64,000 nt of DNA from Halocynthiibacter sp. SDUM655004 (GTDB taxonomy: Bacteria > Pseudomonadota > Alphaproteobacteria > Rhodobacterales > Rhodobacteraceae). The position numbers and the translations under genes were made by a program. Location: assembly GCF_026015885.1 (NCBI RefSeq), contig NZ_JAPDUG010000001.1:1116001-1180000 (forward strand), read 5' to 3'. The notes beneath the pieces were generated by a model. It ran no database searches. It had not been told where the DNA came from and saw only the letters and a list, made by a program, of their open reading frames with translations. Below are positions 31,874-41,521 of this stretch, piece after piece (position 1 is the first letter of the stretch; the number at the start of each line of letters is the position of its first letter).

Positions 31874-34800
31874 CTATTCTGCGGCGAGGGGACCGTCGCC
31901 CTTGGGCTTTGGCGGTGTCTCTTCGCTATTGCTGTCATTCGCCGGCTCTGGTGTCTCGTCCGCGGGGGCGTCTTTTGCATCCTCATCTTTTGGGTCAAGA
32001 GCGGACTCAAGCTCGTCTAGGTTGGGGAGGGTTTCGTCCTTCCCATCTGGTTCAAGCAAGTTGCCCCAGTCCAGCTGTGGCGATTTGGCATGACGGGCTT
32101 CGCGTTGCAGCGCCCAGTCTTGTGCTGCACGGCTGCCGCGGCCCATAGACATAGCCGCGAGGGCCCGCGCGATCCAGCGCACATAGGTCGCCGCCCAGAC
32201 CCGCACAGCGAGTAGGGACGGGGTAAAGACCAGCGTTAGGACCGTTGCGATACCAAGGCCGAACACAACCGCCGTGGCAAGCTGTTTCCACCACAGGGCG
32301 GTCGGGCTGTCGATCGAGTAGCCGCCGTTGATGAAGTCGAGCGAGAGGCCAAACATCATCGGCGCAAGGCCCGCCATTGTCGTGATTGTGGTCAGAAGCA
32401 CGGGACGGATCCGGTTTTGAGCCGTACGAACGATGGCTTCGATCTGTGGCATGTAACGGGAGTATTCCTGATAGGTGTCAATCAGAACGATGTTGTTGTT
32501 CACAACGATACCCGCCAGCGCCACGATGCCTGTTCCGGTCATGATAATCGAGAAGGCCTGATCCATAACGATCATCCCGATGAGCACACCCGTGGTCGAA
32601 AGGACCACCGCGATCAGCACGAGAACAGAGTTGTAGAAGCTGTTGAACTGCGCCAACAGGATCACGAACATCAGCCCGAGCGCACCCGCAAAGGCCTTCA
32701 TCAAGAAGTCTGCGGATTCGGCTTGGTCTTCCTGATCGCCGGTCCATTCCCATTCCACAGTTTCGGGGAATACGCCTTCTTGGTTCAGCCATTCTGTCAG
32801 GGCGGTGATGCGCTCGTTCGCGTTCACAACGCCGATGACAAGGTCGTTGTTGGTGTCGAGTTGTTCCTGAACCGAGGCAAGGGTTACGCCGTCAAGAAGC
32901 ACTTCAGATTTGTAATATTCCTGTGTGCCGGAAACCGTTTTGGTCAGGTCAAACGCCGCGCCCTCGGCAACTTCTTCTGCACTCACAGGAGAGACAAAGG
33001 CGAGCGTTTCGCCTGTTGTTTCCTCATCTTCCGGCGGCAGCGAGATTGAGCTCCAGCCAGCGGCAACGCCGGCTTTTACGTCGAAGTAACGAACCTGATC
33101 CACGCGGTCGATCTGGGCCAGCTTGGCAACGGGTTTGCGCGTAACGAAGTTGGACAGCGGCACCAGCCCTTCGCTTGTGCGGATGCGGAGGCTGTCGAGC
33201 GTTGAAAGGACGCGATCATCTTCAGGGAAGCGCACGCGGATTTCGATTTCTTCGTCCGAACTGTCAACTCGCATGGTGTCGAGGAGCAGCCCGCGCGTCA
33301 CAAGCTGCACCATGCCGCCAACCGTGGCCACATCGGTGCCGTAGCGGCCCGCTTTCTGCACGTCCACTTCGATCTGCCAGTCGATACCGGGGAGCGGCAT
33401 CGTGTCGTCGATATCAATGAGGGCAGGGGTTTCGTCAAACTTGGCGCGTGCGGTTTCTGCTGCGGTCAGCAGGTCTTCCCAATCTTCGCCTTTGATCCGA
33501 AGATGAACCGGTTTCGCCGAGGCCGGACCCCGCGATAGGTTCAGGATTTCAACGCGAATTCCAGGGATCGCATCAAGCTTGGCCTGAAGGCGGTCCAGAA
33601 CGGCGTTACCGTCGTATAGCGGATCAATTACCTCGCGCTGAAGGCCGAAAATCCAGTCTTCTTTGACAGTTGGGCGTTTTTCCCATGCGGTAAGCTCGAT
33701 TTGGGCCTGACCAATGGAATCCCGTGGCGCACCTGCGCCGCCGTCGTTTTGGTTGAGCCCACCCGCACCGGCAAAGGCAAAGACGCTTTCGACACCCGTT
33801 TCGCCAAGGATCATGTTTTCAACGGTGCGCACGGCCTCGTCTTTTTCCTCAAGCGAGAGGTTGCCGCGTTGACGCACATAGATAATGGCTTGTTCGGGTT
33901 CGGCATCTACGAAGAACTCAACGCCTTTGTTGTTTGCGCCGAAATAGCTGAAGGTCGTTGCCACAACAAAGATGACAACGCCGATTGTCACCAGCGGCAT
34001 GATCGGGTTGCCTGCGATGAACTGGATGAACCGGCCAAATGGTGTGCGCCCTTTGCCGACTTTCACGGCTTTTGGCTTACGCTGGATCGCAGCGGCCCCC
34101 ATGGCCGCAGAGCCACCAACCGCCCCGATAAAGAACAGCAGGGCACCGGGAATGATTGCGGTTATTCCCATGGAACTTGCTGCATCACCAAGCAAGTAGC
34201 TCGGGTTCAAAATCTGCATCAATCCGAGGAACAACAGATAGAACATCGGCAGTACGAGCAGCGCGCGTGCCCACCACGGCATGGTGCGTTTCAGCCAAGC
34301 CGAAATATTCTCGATGATACGCGAGCCGCGGCCGAACACACCGCCGAGAACCGGCAGGTAGATCAGCGCAACAATCAACGATGCAGAAAGAACAAAGATC
34401 AGCGTAACAGGCAACATTCCCATGAACTCACCAGCGACACCAGGCCAGAAGAGCATCGGCAGGAAGGCGCAGAGCGTTGTCGCGGTCGAGCTGACGATGG
34501 GCCAGAACATCCGCTTCGCGGCATCGGTAAAGGCGTGCATCGGGCCAACGCCTTCTTTGATGCGGCGGTCGGCGTATTCCACAACCACGATCGCCCCATC
34601 AACCAGCATCCCCACAGCAAGGATAAGGCCAAACATCACAATGTTGGAGATCGTGATCCCCATGGCACCAAGCAGCACGAAACACAGCAGGAAGCTTGTC
34701 GGAATTGCAAAACCCACGAGCAGCGCAGAACGCGTTCCAAGCGCACCAAGCACAACGATCATCACCAGCGCGATCGCCGTCAGGACAGACCCCTCAAGCT

Positions 34801-35803
34801 GGCTCACCATGGAGCCAACCGTGCGGGATTGGTCGTTCGAGGTGCCCATTGATACGGCGGCCTGTAGCTGTTCCGGCCATTCGGAGCGGGCTTGGTCGAT
34901 GGTTTCGCGCACCGCGGCGGCGGTGTCGATGATGTTGTAGCCTTTGCGTTTCACAACCTGCAAAGCCACCGTCGTTTCACCGTTAAAACGTGCTGTTCCT
35001 TCGCGGTCTTCGAAGGTGAGGCGGATGTCGGCAAGATCGCCGAGGGTTACGACACGGTCACCGTTTGTTTTGACCGGAAGGTTGTAAATGTCATCCGCTG
35101 TCGAAAAGCTTGATGGAATTTTTACCGCAAATGTACCGTTTGGCGTTGTAACCTCACCGGCGGCGATCAACTGGTTGTTGTTGGTCACAACATTGATCAA
35201 CTCGGGCGCGGTGACGTTGTAGGCTTCCAGGCGGAGCGGATCGATTGTGACCTCGACCATCTCGTCGCGATAGCCTGCCAGAACGGCCTCAAGTACAGGC
35301 TCAAGCCCTTCGAGACGGTCCTGAAGGTCCTTACCAACACGCACGAGGGTGCGTTCGGGTAAATCCCCTGACAGGTTTACAATGATGATCGGGAATTCAG
35401 AGAAGTTGATTTCGTTGACGGTGTATTTATCCGCGCCAGCAGGAAAATCAGCCTCAACGGTGTTCATCTTGTCGCGAACGTCGGCGATGATCTTGGTTTT
35501 GTCCCAGCCGAATTCAAACTCCAGCGCCGCGCCGGCATAGCCCTCTGCGGCGGTGGTGGACATGGTTTTCAGCCCGTCCAGATCGGAAAGCTCCGTTTCC
35601 ATCGGCTGGACAAGAAGCGTCTCCGCATCTTCGGCCGAAATGCCGGGGAAGGGGACAGAAACGAAAAGAGCCGGGATTTCAATGTCCGGCTCTCCTTCTT
35701 TTGGTAGACCCACGTACGCCGCTGCGCCCGCGATCAACGAGATCGCGATAAACGCAAGCACCATTCGGGCACGGGATCCGGCCCAGTCAACAATTCCGGT
35801 CAT
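31874..35803 (-). CDS. RND efflux transporter permease subunit (long form)
   Basis: A 1309-residue inner-membrane pump of the AcrB superfamily: TM1, a large periplasmic loop, TM2-TM6 (about 338-490), TM7, a second periplasmic loop and TM8-TM12. TM4 reads GMLVDGAIVVVEY, with Gly in place of the second Asp of AcrB. TM10 reads AGIVVNNNIVLID, with Asn in place of AcrB Lys940; both are usual in the non-AcrB branch. Two extra hydrophobic segments (about 511-530 and 550-573) lie in the TM6-TM7 loop. A cytoplasmic tail of about 100 residues is rich in Asp/Glu/Pro. The ATG overlaps the adaptor stop by 4 bp. Substrate unknown. Confidence 0.92.
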   Translation of the reverse strand: MTGIVDWAGSRARMVLAFIAISLIAGAAAYVGLPKEGEPDIEIPALFVSVPFPGISAEDAETLLVQPMETELSDLDGLKTMSTTAAEGYAGAALEFEFGWDKTKIIADVRDKMNTVEADFPAGADKYTVNEINFSEFPIIIVNLSGDLPERTLVRVGKDLQDRLEGLEPVLEAVLAGYRDEMVEVTIDPLRLEAYNVTAPELINVVTNNNQLIAAGEVTTPNGTFAVKIPSSFSTADDIYNLPVKTNGDRVVTLGDLADIRLTFEDREGTARFNGETTVALQVVKRKGYNIIDTAAAVRETIDQARSEWPEQLQAAVSMGTSNDQSRTVGSMVSQLEGSVLTAIALVMIVVLGALGTRSALLVGFAIPTSFLLCFVLLGAMGITISNIVMFGLILAVGMLVDGAIVVVEYADRRIKEGVGPMHAFTDAAKRMFWPIVSSTATTLCAFLPMLFWPGVAGEFMGMLPVTLIFVLSASLIVALIYLPVLGGVFGRGSRIIENISAWLKRTMPWWARALLVLPMFYLLFLGLMQILNPSYLLGDAASSMGITAIIPGALLFFIGAVGGSAAMGAAAIQRKPKAVKVGKGRTPFGRFIQFIAGNPIMPLVTIGVVIFVVATTFSYFGANNKGVEFFVDAEPEQAIIYVRQRGNLSLEEKDEAVRTVENMILGETGVESVFAFAGAGGLNQNDGGAGAPRDSIGQAQIELTAWEKRPTVKEDWIFGLQREVIDPLYDGNAVLDRLQAKLDAIPGIRVEILNLSRGPASAKPVHLRIKGEDWEDLLTAAETARAKFDETPALIDIDDTMPLPGIDWQIEVDVQKAGRYGTDVATVGGMVQLVTRGLLLDTMRVDSSDEEIEIRVRFPEDDRVLSTLDSLRIRTSEGLVPLSNFVTRKPVAKLAQIDRVDQVRYFDVKAGVAAGWSSISLPPEDEETTGETLAFVSPVSAEEVAEGAAFDLTKTVSGTQEYYKSEVLLDGVTLASVQEQLDTNNDLVIGVVNANERITALTEWLNQEGVFPETVEWEWTGDQEDQAESADFLMKAFAGALGLMFVILLAQFNSFYNSVLVLIAVVLSTTGVLIGMIVMDQAFSIIMTGTGIVALAGIVVNNNIVLIDTYQEYSRYMPQIEAIVRTAQNRIRPVLLTTITTMAGLAPMMFGLSLDFINGGYSIDSPTALWWKQLATAVVFGLGIATVLTLVFTPSLLAVRVWAATYVRWIARALAAMSMGRGSRAAQDWALQREARHAKSPQLDWGNLLEPDGKDETLPNLDELESALDPKDEDAKDAPADETPEPANDSNSEETPPKPKGDGPLAAE

Positions 35804-37029
35804 TGGGCGGCCTCCTTGAAGGTCACTTCAACATGCACGCCATCGGTGACAAACTCTTGTCCCGACGTGATAACGCTTGCCTCATCTGGCAGGCCAGCCA
35901 ACCATACACCATCAACACCATCACGTAGAAGCTGCACTTCGTTAAAGACAACGATGTCGTCATCTCCAACAAGGCGCACACCAAGGTCGCCGTGGTCATT
36001 GAGCGTTAGTGCGGATTGCGGCAACAGGTGGGCCAGCGACCCTTCGGAGGCGACGACGATTTCAACGGTCTGACCATCGCGGATCGAGAGGTCTTTGTTT
36101 GGTACGGTCACTTCAACGCGGAAAGTGCGGGTGGTTGGATCGGCGGAGCGCGATAGGAACGAAACCTGACCGCCGACTTCGCGGCCCGATGCGAGGCGCG
36201 CCATCGCATTTGCGCTAAGCTGAATTTTGTTGACCTCGGTTTCTGGTACGAAGCCCACGAGCTTGATCGGATCAAGCTGCACGATCGTTGCGCATGCAGA
36301 TCCGGGTTGCAGCAGAGAGCCGAGCTCTGCCGTGTCGGTTTCGAGCAAGCCGGAGAATGGAGCCTTGATGTTCAGGCGTTCCAGCTCTTTTTCGGCAGAA
36401 GCAACGCGAGCCTCAGCGGATTTGATCGAGGAATAGGCAGCAGAAAGCGAAGCATTCGCCGATTCAACCGCAGCATGCGCGCTCTCAAGCGCGGCTCTTG
36501 CGGAGGCCACGCGCGTTTCAGAGGCAAAGCCCCCTTCCGAGAGGCGCCGCGCTGCGCGGTCATTGATTTCCGCTTCGTTCAAGCGGGCCTCGGCTTCGGC
36601 AACGCGGGCTTCCGCTTCGGGAACACCAGCCTGCGCGCGCAGCAAGATTGCGTCTGCGTCTGTTTTATCTGCGGCGCGGGTACCTGGATCAATTTCGCAA
36701 AGGAGCGTGCCTTCTTCAACGAAAGCGCCCTTGCGGATCGGTTCCGAAATGACAAGGCCGTTGGTTTCGGAGCGCACTTCCAACTGGCGGGCCGCTTCGG
36801 TCTGGCCCCGCAAAAGCACAGCGTTCTCGATATTCTGGGCCGTAGATTTCAGCGCCACGACTTTAACTTTGTGAACAGGTTTAGAGGCGGCCTCGACTTC
36901 AGGAGTGATTTCTGTGGCTGCGTCCCCTTCGCTTGCGCCGGCTATGCCGAGCAATGCATCGCGCTCAATAACGAGGAAAAACAGAAAAGCCGAAACAAGT
37001 CCGGCTGTTATCAAGGAAATTGGGCGCAT
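35800..37029 (-). CDS. RND efflux periplasmic adaptor subunit (HlyD/MFP family)
   Basis: A 409-residue protein with an N-terminal membrane anchor (4-22, ISLITAGLVSAFLFFLVIE), a periplasmic lipoyl half-motif (LEVRSETNGLVISEPIRKGAFVEEGTLLCEID, about 82-113), an alpha-helical hairpin rich in Ala/Glu (about 125-205), the second lipoyl half (LNIKAPFSGLLETDTAELGSLLQPG) and a beta-barrel domain. It links the RND pump to an outer-membrane channel, which is not encoded here. ATG 37029 follows AGAGGA. It is the first gene of the pump operon. Confidence 0.92.
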   Translation of the reverse strand: MRPISLITAGLVSAFLFFLVIERDALLGIAGASEGDAATEITPEVEAASKPVHKVKVVALKSTAQNIENAVLLRGQTEAARQLEVRSETNGLVISEPIRKGAFVEEGTLLCEIDPGTRAADKTDADAILLRAQAGVPEAEARVAEAEARLNEAEINDRAARRLSEGGFASETRVASARAALESAHAAVESANASLSAAYSSIKSAEARVASAEKELERLNIKAPFSGLLETDTAELGSLLQPGSACATIVQLDPIKLVGFVPETEVNKIQLSANAMARLASGREVGGQVSFLSRSADPTTRTFRVEVTVPNKDLSIRDGQTVEIVVASEGSLAHLLPQSALTLNDHGDLGVRLVGDDDIVVFNEVQLLRDGVDGVWLAGLPDEASVITSGQEFVTDGVHVEVTFKEAAQ

Positions 37030-37328
37030 TGAGTCCTCTGGTGTTCTTATTCGTAAATTGCCGAAAATTGGCGTGTGTCAAATACAAAAGGGTTAATAGC
37101 TATTCCACATAGGCGTTTGGTCCTGAATTTCAAACCGAATCCTCGAAAACTTGTCTAAACCGCACGGTTCAGTTTATTTTCTTTGCGACTGTGTTGCAAG
37201 TAGGAGCCACAGTCGGCAATCCTATGTTTTTTATGTGTTCTTACAATGGCCCGTGACAACGCGTTGCCAAGGGCTTTGCCTTCGGGGTAAGAGAGGGGAA
37301 ACCCAGTGTTTAGGGGCAGGAGACAGCC
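37030..37328. promoter_or_regulatory. Divergent promoter region with 29-bp palindrome
   Basis: Between the leftward RND operon and the rightward TPR gene. At 37148-37176 nested arms AAACT...AGTTT and AACCG-CA-CGGTT form an interrupted palindrome that looks like a repressor site. No regulator gene adjoins. Nothing else identifiable. Confidence 0.4.
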
Positions 37329-37985
37329 GTGAGCGATACCGACAGTTTTATTAATGAGGTTAACGAAGAGGTCCAGAAGGACCAGTTTTACGCGTTTGTG
37401 CGTAAATACTGGTGGGTTGCGGCCGCGCTTGTTGTTCTGCTTGTTGGCGGCACAGCGTTGAACGAGGCCCGCAAAGCCGGGATCGCGCGGGATGCGCAGG
37501 TCTTTGGCGATTCTCTGGATCAGGCGCTTCTGTTGGAAAGCAGCGACGCACGCCTTGCCGCATTAAATGAAATTCCTGCCAAGGAGGGCGACGCAGGCGC
37601 AATGCTTGATCTGCTGAAAGCCGCCGAAATGGGCGCTTCGGGTGATACCGCTGGCGAGCAGAGCCTTCTACAGGCGATTGTCGCCGATGAAGACGTAAGC
37701 GATGTTTATAAGCAGTTGGCCAAGTTCAAATACGCGCTGTCCCTTGATGCGACCGCTTCGGATGACGAACGCAAAGCGGCCTTTTCCGAGCTGACCGCAC
37801 CGGGTGCGCCGTTCCGGCTCTTGGCTGAGGAGCAAATCGCGCTAATTGATGCGGGTGCTGGCGACCTTGATGCGGCCACTGCGCGCCTGCAATCCATTGC
37901 TGACGATTCCCTTGCGACACCGGCGCTGCGCCAGCGTATCGGCCAATGGCTTGTGGTTCTGGGCGCTCCGGAAGCCGCTCAATAG
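37329..37985 (+). CDS. TPR-like membrane protein (YfgM type)
   Basis: A 218-residue protein with a cytoplasmic N terminus, one TM helix (about 25-44, YWWVAAALVVLLVGGTAL) and a periplasmic TPR_21-like helical region (about 50-215) with regular Ala-rich helices. It starts at GTG 37329 with AGGAGA upstream. E. coli YfgM sits beside bamB and der as here, and works with SecYEG and periplasmic chaperones. The YfgM-BamB-Der order supports the assignment; sequence identity is low by eye. Confidence 0.82.
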   Translation: MSDTDSFINEVNEEVQKDQFYAFVRKYWWVAAALVVLLVGGTALNEARKAGIARDAQVFGDSLDQALLLESSDARLAALNEIPAKEGDAGAMLDLLKAAEMGASGDTAGEQSLLQAIVADEDVSDVYKQLAKFKYALSLDATASDDERKAAFSELTAPGAPFRLLAEEQIALIDAGAGDLDAATARLQSIADDSLATPALRQRIGQWLVVLGAPEAAQ

Positions 37986-37992
37986 CGAATTC

Positions 37993-38051
37993 CTGCACCG
38001 TAACGGGGCTGTGGGCGCTTGTTATTTGCGCCCAATCCTGACGCGGTGCAG
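37993..38051 (+). repeat. Nested inverted repeats between TPR gene and bamB
   Basis: Outer arms CTGCACCG (37993-38000) and CGGTGCAG (38044-38051) enclose an inner hairpin GGGCGC (38013-38018)/GCGCCC (38028-38033) with a 9-base loop. There is no T-run directly after it. It could be a folded RNA element controlling bamB. Confidence 0.5.
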
Positions 38052-38167
38052 AGTATGTCACAGCGAATCGGGCTTGGCCCTCGTGGCGCATGTGTTACTC
38101 TGCCGGCGAATTTGGAACAGGGCAAAAAATGATCCTTCACAAGTGTTTGAGTACTGGAAAGCCTTTG

Positions 38168-39529
38168 ATGAATGGTGTTTCGTCCGCGTCACGCTCTGCC
38201 TATGCTGGGTTTACGCCGCTGCGCACTGGTCTTTTGGCTGTAGTTGCGCTCACGGTTATGGGCTGTTCCGATAAAGAGGTTATCCTGCCCGGCGAGCGGC
38301 TAGATATCCGCGCACCATTCGAGGATTCAGCAGCAACAACCGAGCCGCAGGTTAACCGCAAGCAATCCTTCTCTGCGCCACGGGCCGTGAATAACGCCAA
38401 CTGGACACACCGAAACGGCGGCACAAGCCATTACCTCGGCAATCCGTCCCTTCGCAGCACGCTCGCGCCGCTCTGGAGTGCGTCAATCGGGGAGGGCGAT
38501 AGCCGCAAGAACCGCCTCTCAACCGATCCTGTCGCCGCCAACGGGCGCATTTTTACGCTCGACAGCCGCGCGCGCGTTTCGGCCCATGCCACCAATGGCG
38601 GCCAGCTTTGGTCTGTTGACCTTACGCCAACAGGTGACCGCTCGGGCGAAACCTCTGGTGGCGGTCTTGCGGTGGCGAATGATGTGTTGATTGCCGTTAC
38701 GGGCTTTGGCGAGATGATCGCGTTGAACGTGAAAACAGGTGCCGAACTCTGGACGCAGCGGGTCGACGCGAATTTCAACAGTAATCCAACCATCTATGGC
38801 GATCTTGTTTATGCGGTGAGCCGCGACAACATCGCTTGGGCGGTCAACATCAAGAACGGCCGCGTGCAGTGGCAAATTCCCGGAACCCCGAGCCCGACAA
38901 GTATCGTCGGCAGCGCAGGACCGGCAATTTCTGGGGACCGTGTTCTGTTCCCGTTTAGCTCGGGCGAGATTCTGTCTGCTTTCCGACGCGGTGGCGTGCG
39001 GCTTTGGGCGTCCTCAGTTTCGGGGCGTCGTCCGGGGGCGGCCTATGCAGGGATCACTGACATCACCGGCGATCCTGTCGTTGTCGGCAGTACCGTCTAT
39101 GCGGCCAACGCTTCCGGTCGTACCGTGGCGCTTGATCTGCGTAGCGGTGATCTGAAATGGACCGCACCAGAAGGCTCAACCGGCCCGCTTTGGGTCGCCG
39201 GAGGCTCTGTGTTCCTTGTAAGCGATCAGGCCAAACTCGTGCGGCTCAACGCCAATACAGGGGACATCATCTGGAAGGTGGACCTGCCGTATTTCGAGGC
39301 CGAAAAGATCAAGAAGCGCAAAACCATCTATGCCCACCACGGCCCCGTTCTTGCGGGCGGACGGCTTTGGCTGGCGTCAACGGACGGTTACCTGCGCAGC
39401 TTTGACCCAACCGATGGCCGCGAGGTTGCACGGATCGAATTGCCCGATGGCGCAACGACAAACCCGATTGTGGTCAATAACACGCTTTATATCGTGACGA
39501 CTGCGGGCAACCTTCTGGCCTACCGCTAG
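38168..39529 (+). CDS. bamB: Outer-membrane assembly lipoprotein BamB (PQQ-like beta-propeller)
   Basis: A 453-residue lipoprotein with a signal peptide ending in lipobox VMGC (Cys33), then EVILPGERLDIR, common in alphaproteobacterial BamB. The eight-bladed PQQ-type propeller repeats include NGRIFTLDSRARVSAHATNGGQLW, LNVKTGAELW, VNIKNGRVQW, LDLRSGDLKW and LNANTGDIIW. It scaffolds the BAM complex. ATG 38168 (GGAAAG upstream) gives a compact signal peptide; ATG 38129 is an alternative. It lies between the TPR gene and der. Confidence 0.9.
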   Translation: MNGVSSASRSAYAGFTPLRTGLLAVVALTVMGCSDKEVILPGERLDIRAPFEDSAATTEPQVNRKQSFSAPRAVNNANWTHRNGGTSHYLGNPSLRSTLAPLWSASIGEGDSRKNRLSTDPVAANGRIFTLDSRARVSAHATNGGQLWSVDLTPTGDRSGETSGGGLAVANDVLIAVTGFGEMIALNVKTGAELWTQRVDANFNSNPTIYGDLVYAVSRDNIAWAVNIKNGRVQWQIPGTPSPTSIVGSAGPAISGDRVLFPFSSGEILSAFRRGGVRLWASSVSGRRPGAAYAGITDITGDPVVVGSTVYAANASGRTVALDLRSGDLKWTAPEGSTGPLWVAGGSVFLVSDQAKLVRLNANTGDIIWKVDLPYFEAEKIKKRKTIYAHHGPVLAGGRLWLASTDGYLRSFDPTDGREVARIELPDGATTNPIVVNNTLYIVTTAGNLLAYR

Positions 39530-39619
39530 GGCTAATTTCACCAGCCCTTGTGAAAAACGCTTTAAGTCGCGCCCCGTATCGTGATACGGAGCCGTCTGAT
39601 CCGTGCATTGGAGCATGAT

Positions 39620-41080
39620 ATGAGCTTTACCCTTGCCATCGTGGGCCGCCCAAATGTTGGGAAATCCACGTTGTTTAACCGCCTTGTTGGCAAACGACTC
39701 GCCTTGGTCGACGACCAACCCGGCGTGACGCGCGACTTGCGCGAAGGTGCGGCGCGGATTGCCGACTTGAAATTTACCGTGATTGATACGGCGGGACTTG
39801 AAGAAGCGACCGACGAAAGCCTTCAGGGGCGGATGCGGGCACTGACCGAGCGCGCGGTTGATATGGCCGATGTTTGCCTTTTTATGATCGACGCGCGGGC
39901 AGGGGTCACAGCAACAGATCGCGTGTTTGCCGATATCCTGCGCAAGCGGGCTGATCACGTTATCCTTGCCGCGAACAAGGCCGAGGGCAAAGCCGGTGAA
40001 GCCGGAGCGCTGGAAGCCTATTCGCTGGGTCTTGGCGATCCGCTAAGCCTATCTGCGGAGCATGGCGAAGGGGTAAGCGAGCTTTATACAATGCTCGCAC
40101 CAATTGCGGACGAGCTTGCCGAGAAACAGGAAAGTTTCGAGCCAGAAACAGACGTTGAAATCGACGAGGACGAGGATGAGGACGCCCCGCGCGTTCCGAC
40201 CAAAGCCAAGCCCCTACAAGTTGCGGTTGTTGGCCGCCCGAATGCAGGAAAATCCACGCTTATCAACCAGTTGCTTGGCGAGGATCGTCTTCTTACCGGC
40301 CCCGAAGCAGGGATCACACGAGACTCGATTTCGGTACAGGTGGATTGGAATGGCGTGCCTGTTCGCCTCTTTGATACGGCCGGAATGCGTAAACGCGCCA
40401 AGGTTCAGGAAAAGCTCGAGAAACTATCGGTATCCGATGGATTGCGCGCGGTGAAATTTGCCGAGGTTGTTGTTGTACTGCTTGATGCGGCGATCCCGTT
40501 CGAGCAACAAGATTTGCGTCTCGCCGACCTTGTCGAACGCGAAGGGCGGGCTGTTGTCGTAGCTGTAAACAAATGGGACGTTGAGCCGCATAAACAACAG
40601 AAACTCAAAGACTTGCGTGAATCCTTCGAGCGCCTCTTGCCGCAATTGCGCGGCGCGCCTTTGGTGACCGTATCGGCCAAAACGGGCCGTGGTATGGATC
40701 GCCTTCAGGACGCCATCATGCGCGCTCATGAGGTCTGGAACCGCCGCGTCACCACCAGCCAATTGAACCGTTGGCTCATGGCCATGATGGAGGCCCATCC
40801 GCCCCCCGCACCGGGTGGCCGTCGGATCAAGCTGCGCTACATGACACAAGCCAAAACCCGCCCGCCGGGGTTTGTTGTGATGTGTTCGCATCCGGAGAAA
40901 CTGCCCGAAAGCTATTCTCGTTATCTTATCAATGGGTTGCGAGAAGACTTTGATATGCCGGGAACGCCGATCAGGCTTTATATGCGTAGCCAAGCCGCCG
41001 CGAACCCCTACAAGGATCGCAAAAAATCCACCCCAAGCCGCCTGCGCAAGCACCTCGGCAAAGGGGCAGCAGACGAATAA
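39620..41080 (+). CDS. der: Ribosome biogenesis GTPase Der (EngA)
   Basis: A 486-residue double GTPase for 50S assembly. The first G domain has GRPNVGKS (9-16), DTAG and NKAEG, with Glu in place of the usual G4 Asp. An acidic linker ([11 protein letters not shown], about 178-188) is followed by the second G domain with GRPNAGKS (205-212), DTAGMR, NKWD and SAKTGRG, and a C-terminal KH-like domain (about 380-470). ATG 39620 is chosen at the family N terminus. A terminator follows. Confidence 0.96.
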   Translation: MSFTLAIVGRPNVGKSTLFNRLVGKRLALVDDQPGVTRDLREGAARIADLKFTVIDTAGLEEATDESLQGRMRALTERAVDMADVCLFMIDARAGVTATDRVFADILRKRADHVILAANKAEGKAGEAGALEAYSLGLGDPLSLSAEHGEGVSELYTMLAPIADELAEKQESFEPETDVEIDEDEDEDAPRVPTKAKPLQVAVVGRPNAGKSTLINQLLGEDRLLTGPEAGITRDSISVQVDWNGVPVRLFDTAGMRKRAKVQEKLEKLSVSDGLRAVKFAEVVVVLLDAAIPFEQQDLRLADLVEREGRAVVVAVNKWDVEPHKQQKLKDLRESFERLLPQLRGAPLVTVSAKTGRGMDRLQDAIMRAHEVWNRRVTTSQLNRWLMAMMEAHPPPAPGGRRIKLRYMTQAKTRPPGFVVMCSHPEKLPESYSRYLINGLREDFDMPGTPIRLYMRSQAAANPYKDRKKSTPSRLRKHLGKGAADE

Positions 41081-41521
41081 CGACTGCTCAGATGATCAAC
41101 GAAAAGGCCCGTGCGTTGCGCGGGCTTTTTTGCGTTTGGAGCATGGTGAAATGGGGCGTCAATCTATGCAGTAGCCCGCCGTTGCTGTGCGCCGATCTCG
41201 CAGGTTTCCGCCAATTGTGGTGAACCGTTGGAGGTGGCATACCCAATCCCTAGCTTAATATTAATTGGGAGGGACAGGGGCGCCTGTTCGATCAGCTTGT
41301 TGTATTGATCTTGCCACCCGACCTACCTCAGACGACAGCATTTAATCTCGTTTCACGATGCTCTCACCTAAATCGCGATTTTCCAGATATCTCACAGACC
41401 TCACGAAAACGTCATCATCAATTCACGCCCTTAATTGATCCAACATGAGCTCGGCCTCGTAGTTGGAGTACTGAAACTTCGGGCAAGTTGTTTTGCTCGA
41501 GCCACAATTATGGAGGCAAAA
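41081..41521. other. 441-bp gap before outer-membrane protein
   Basis: Contains the der terminator at its left end, then about 390 bp with no convincing gene or RNA. Arms CCCAAT/ATTGGG occur near 41244-41270 and may be an operator. The promoter of the following gene must lie here. Confidence 0.5.
41107..41131 (+). terminator. Intrinsic terminator after der
   Basis: GCCCGTGC (41107-41114), loop GTT, GCGCGGGC (41118-41125, one wobble pair), then T6. Confidence 0.88.

Noticed and set aside
41244-41270. CCCAAT/ATTGGG arms upstream of the outer-membrane barrel gene
   Set aside because: Short arms with a long AT loop; too weak to call an operator on its own.
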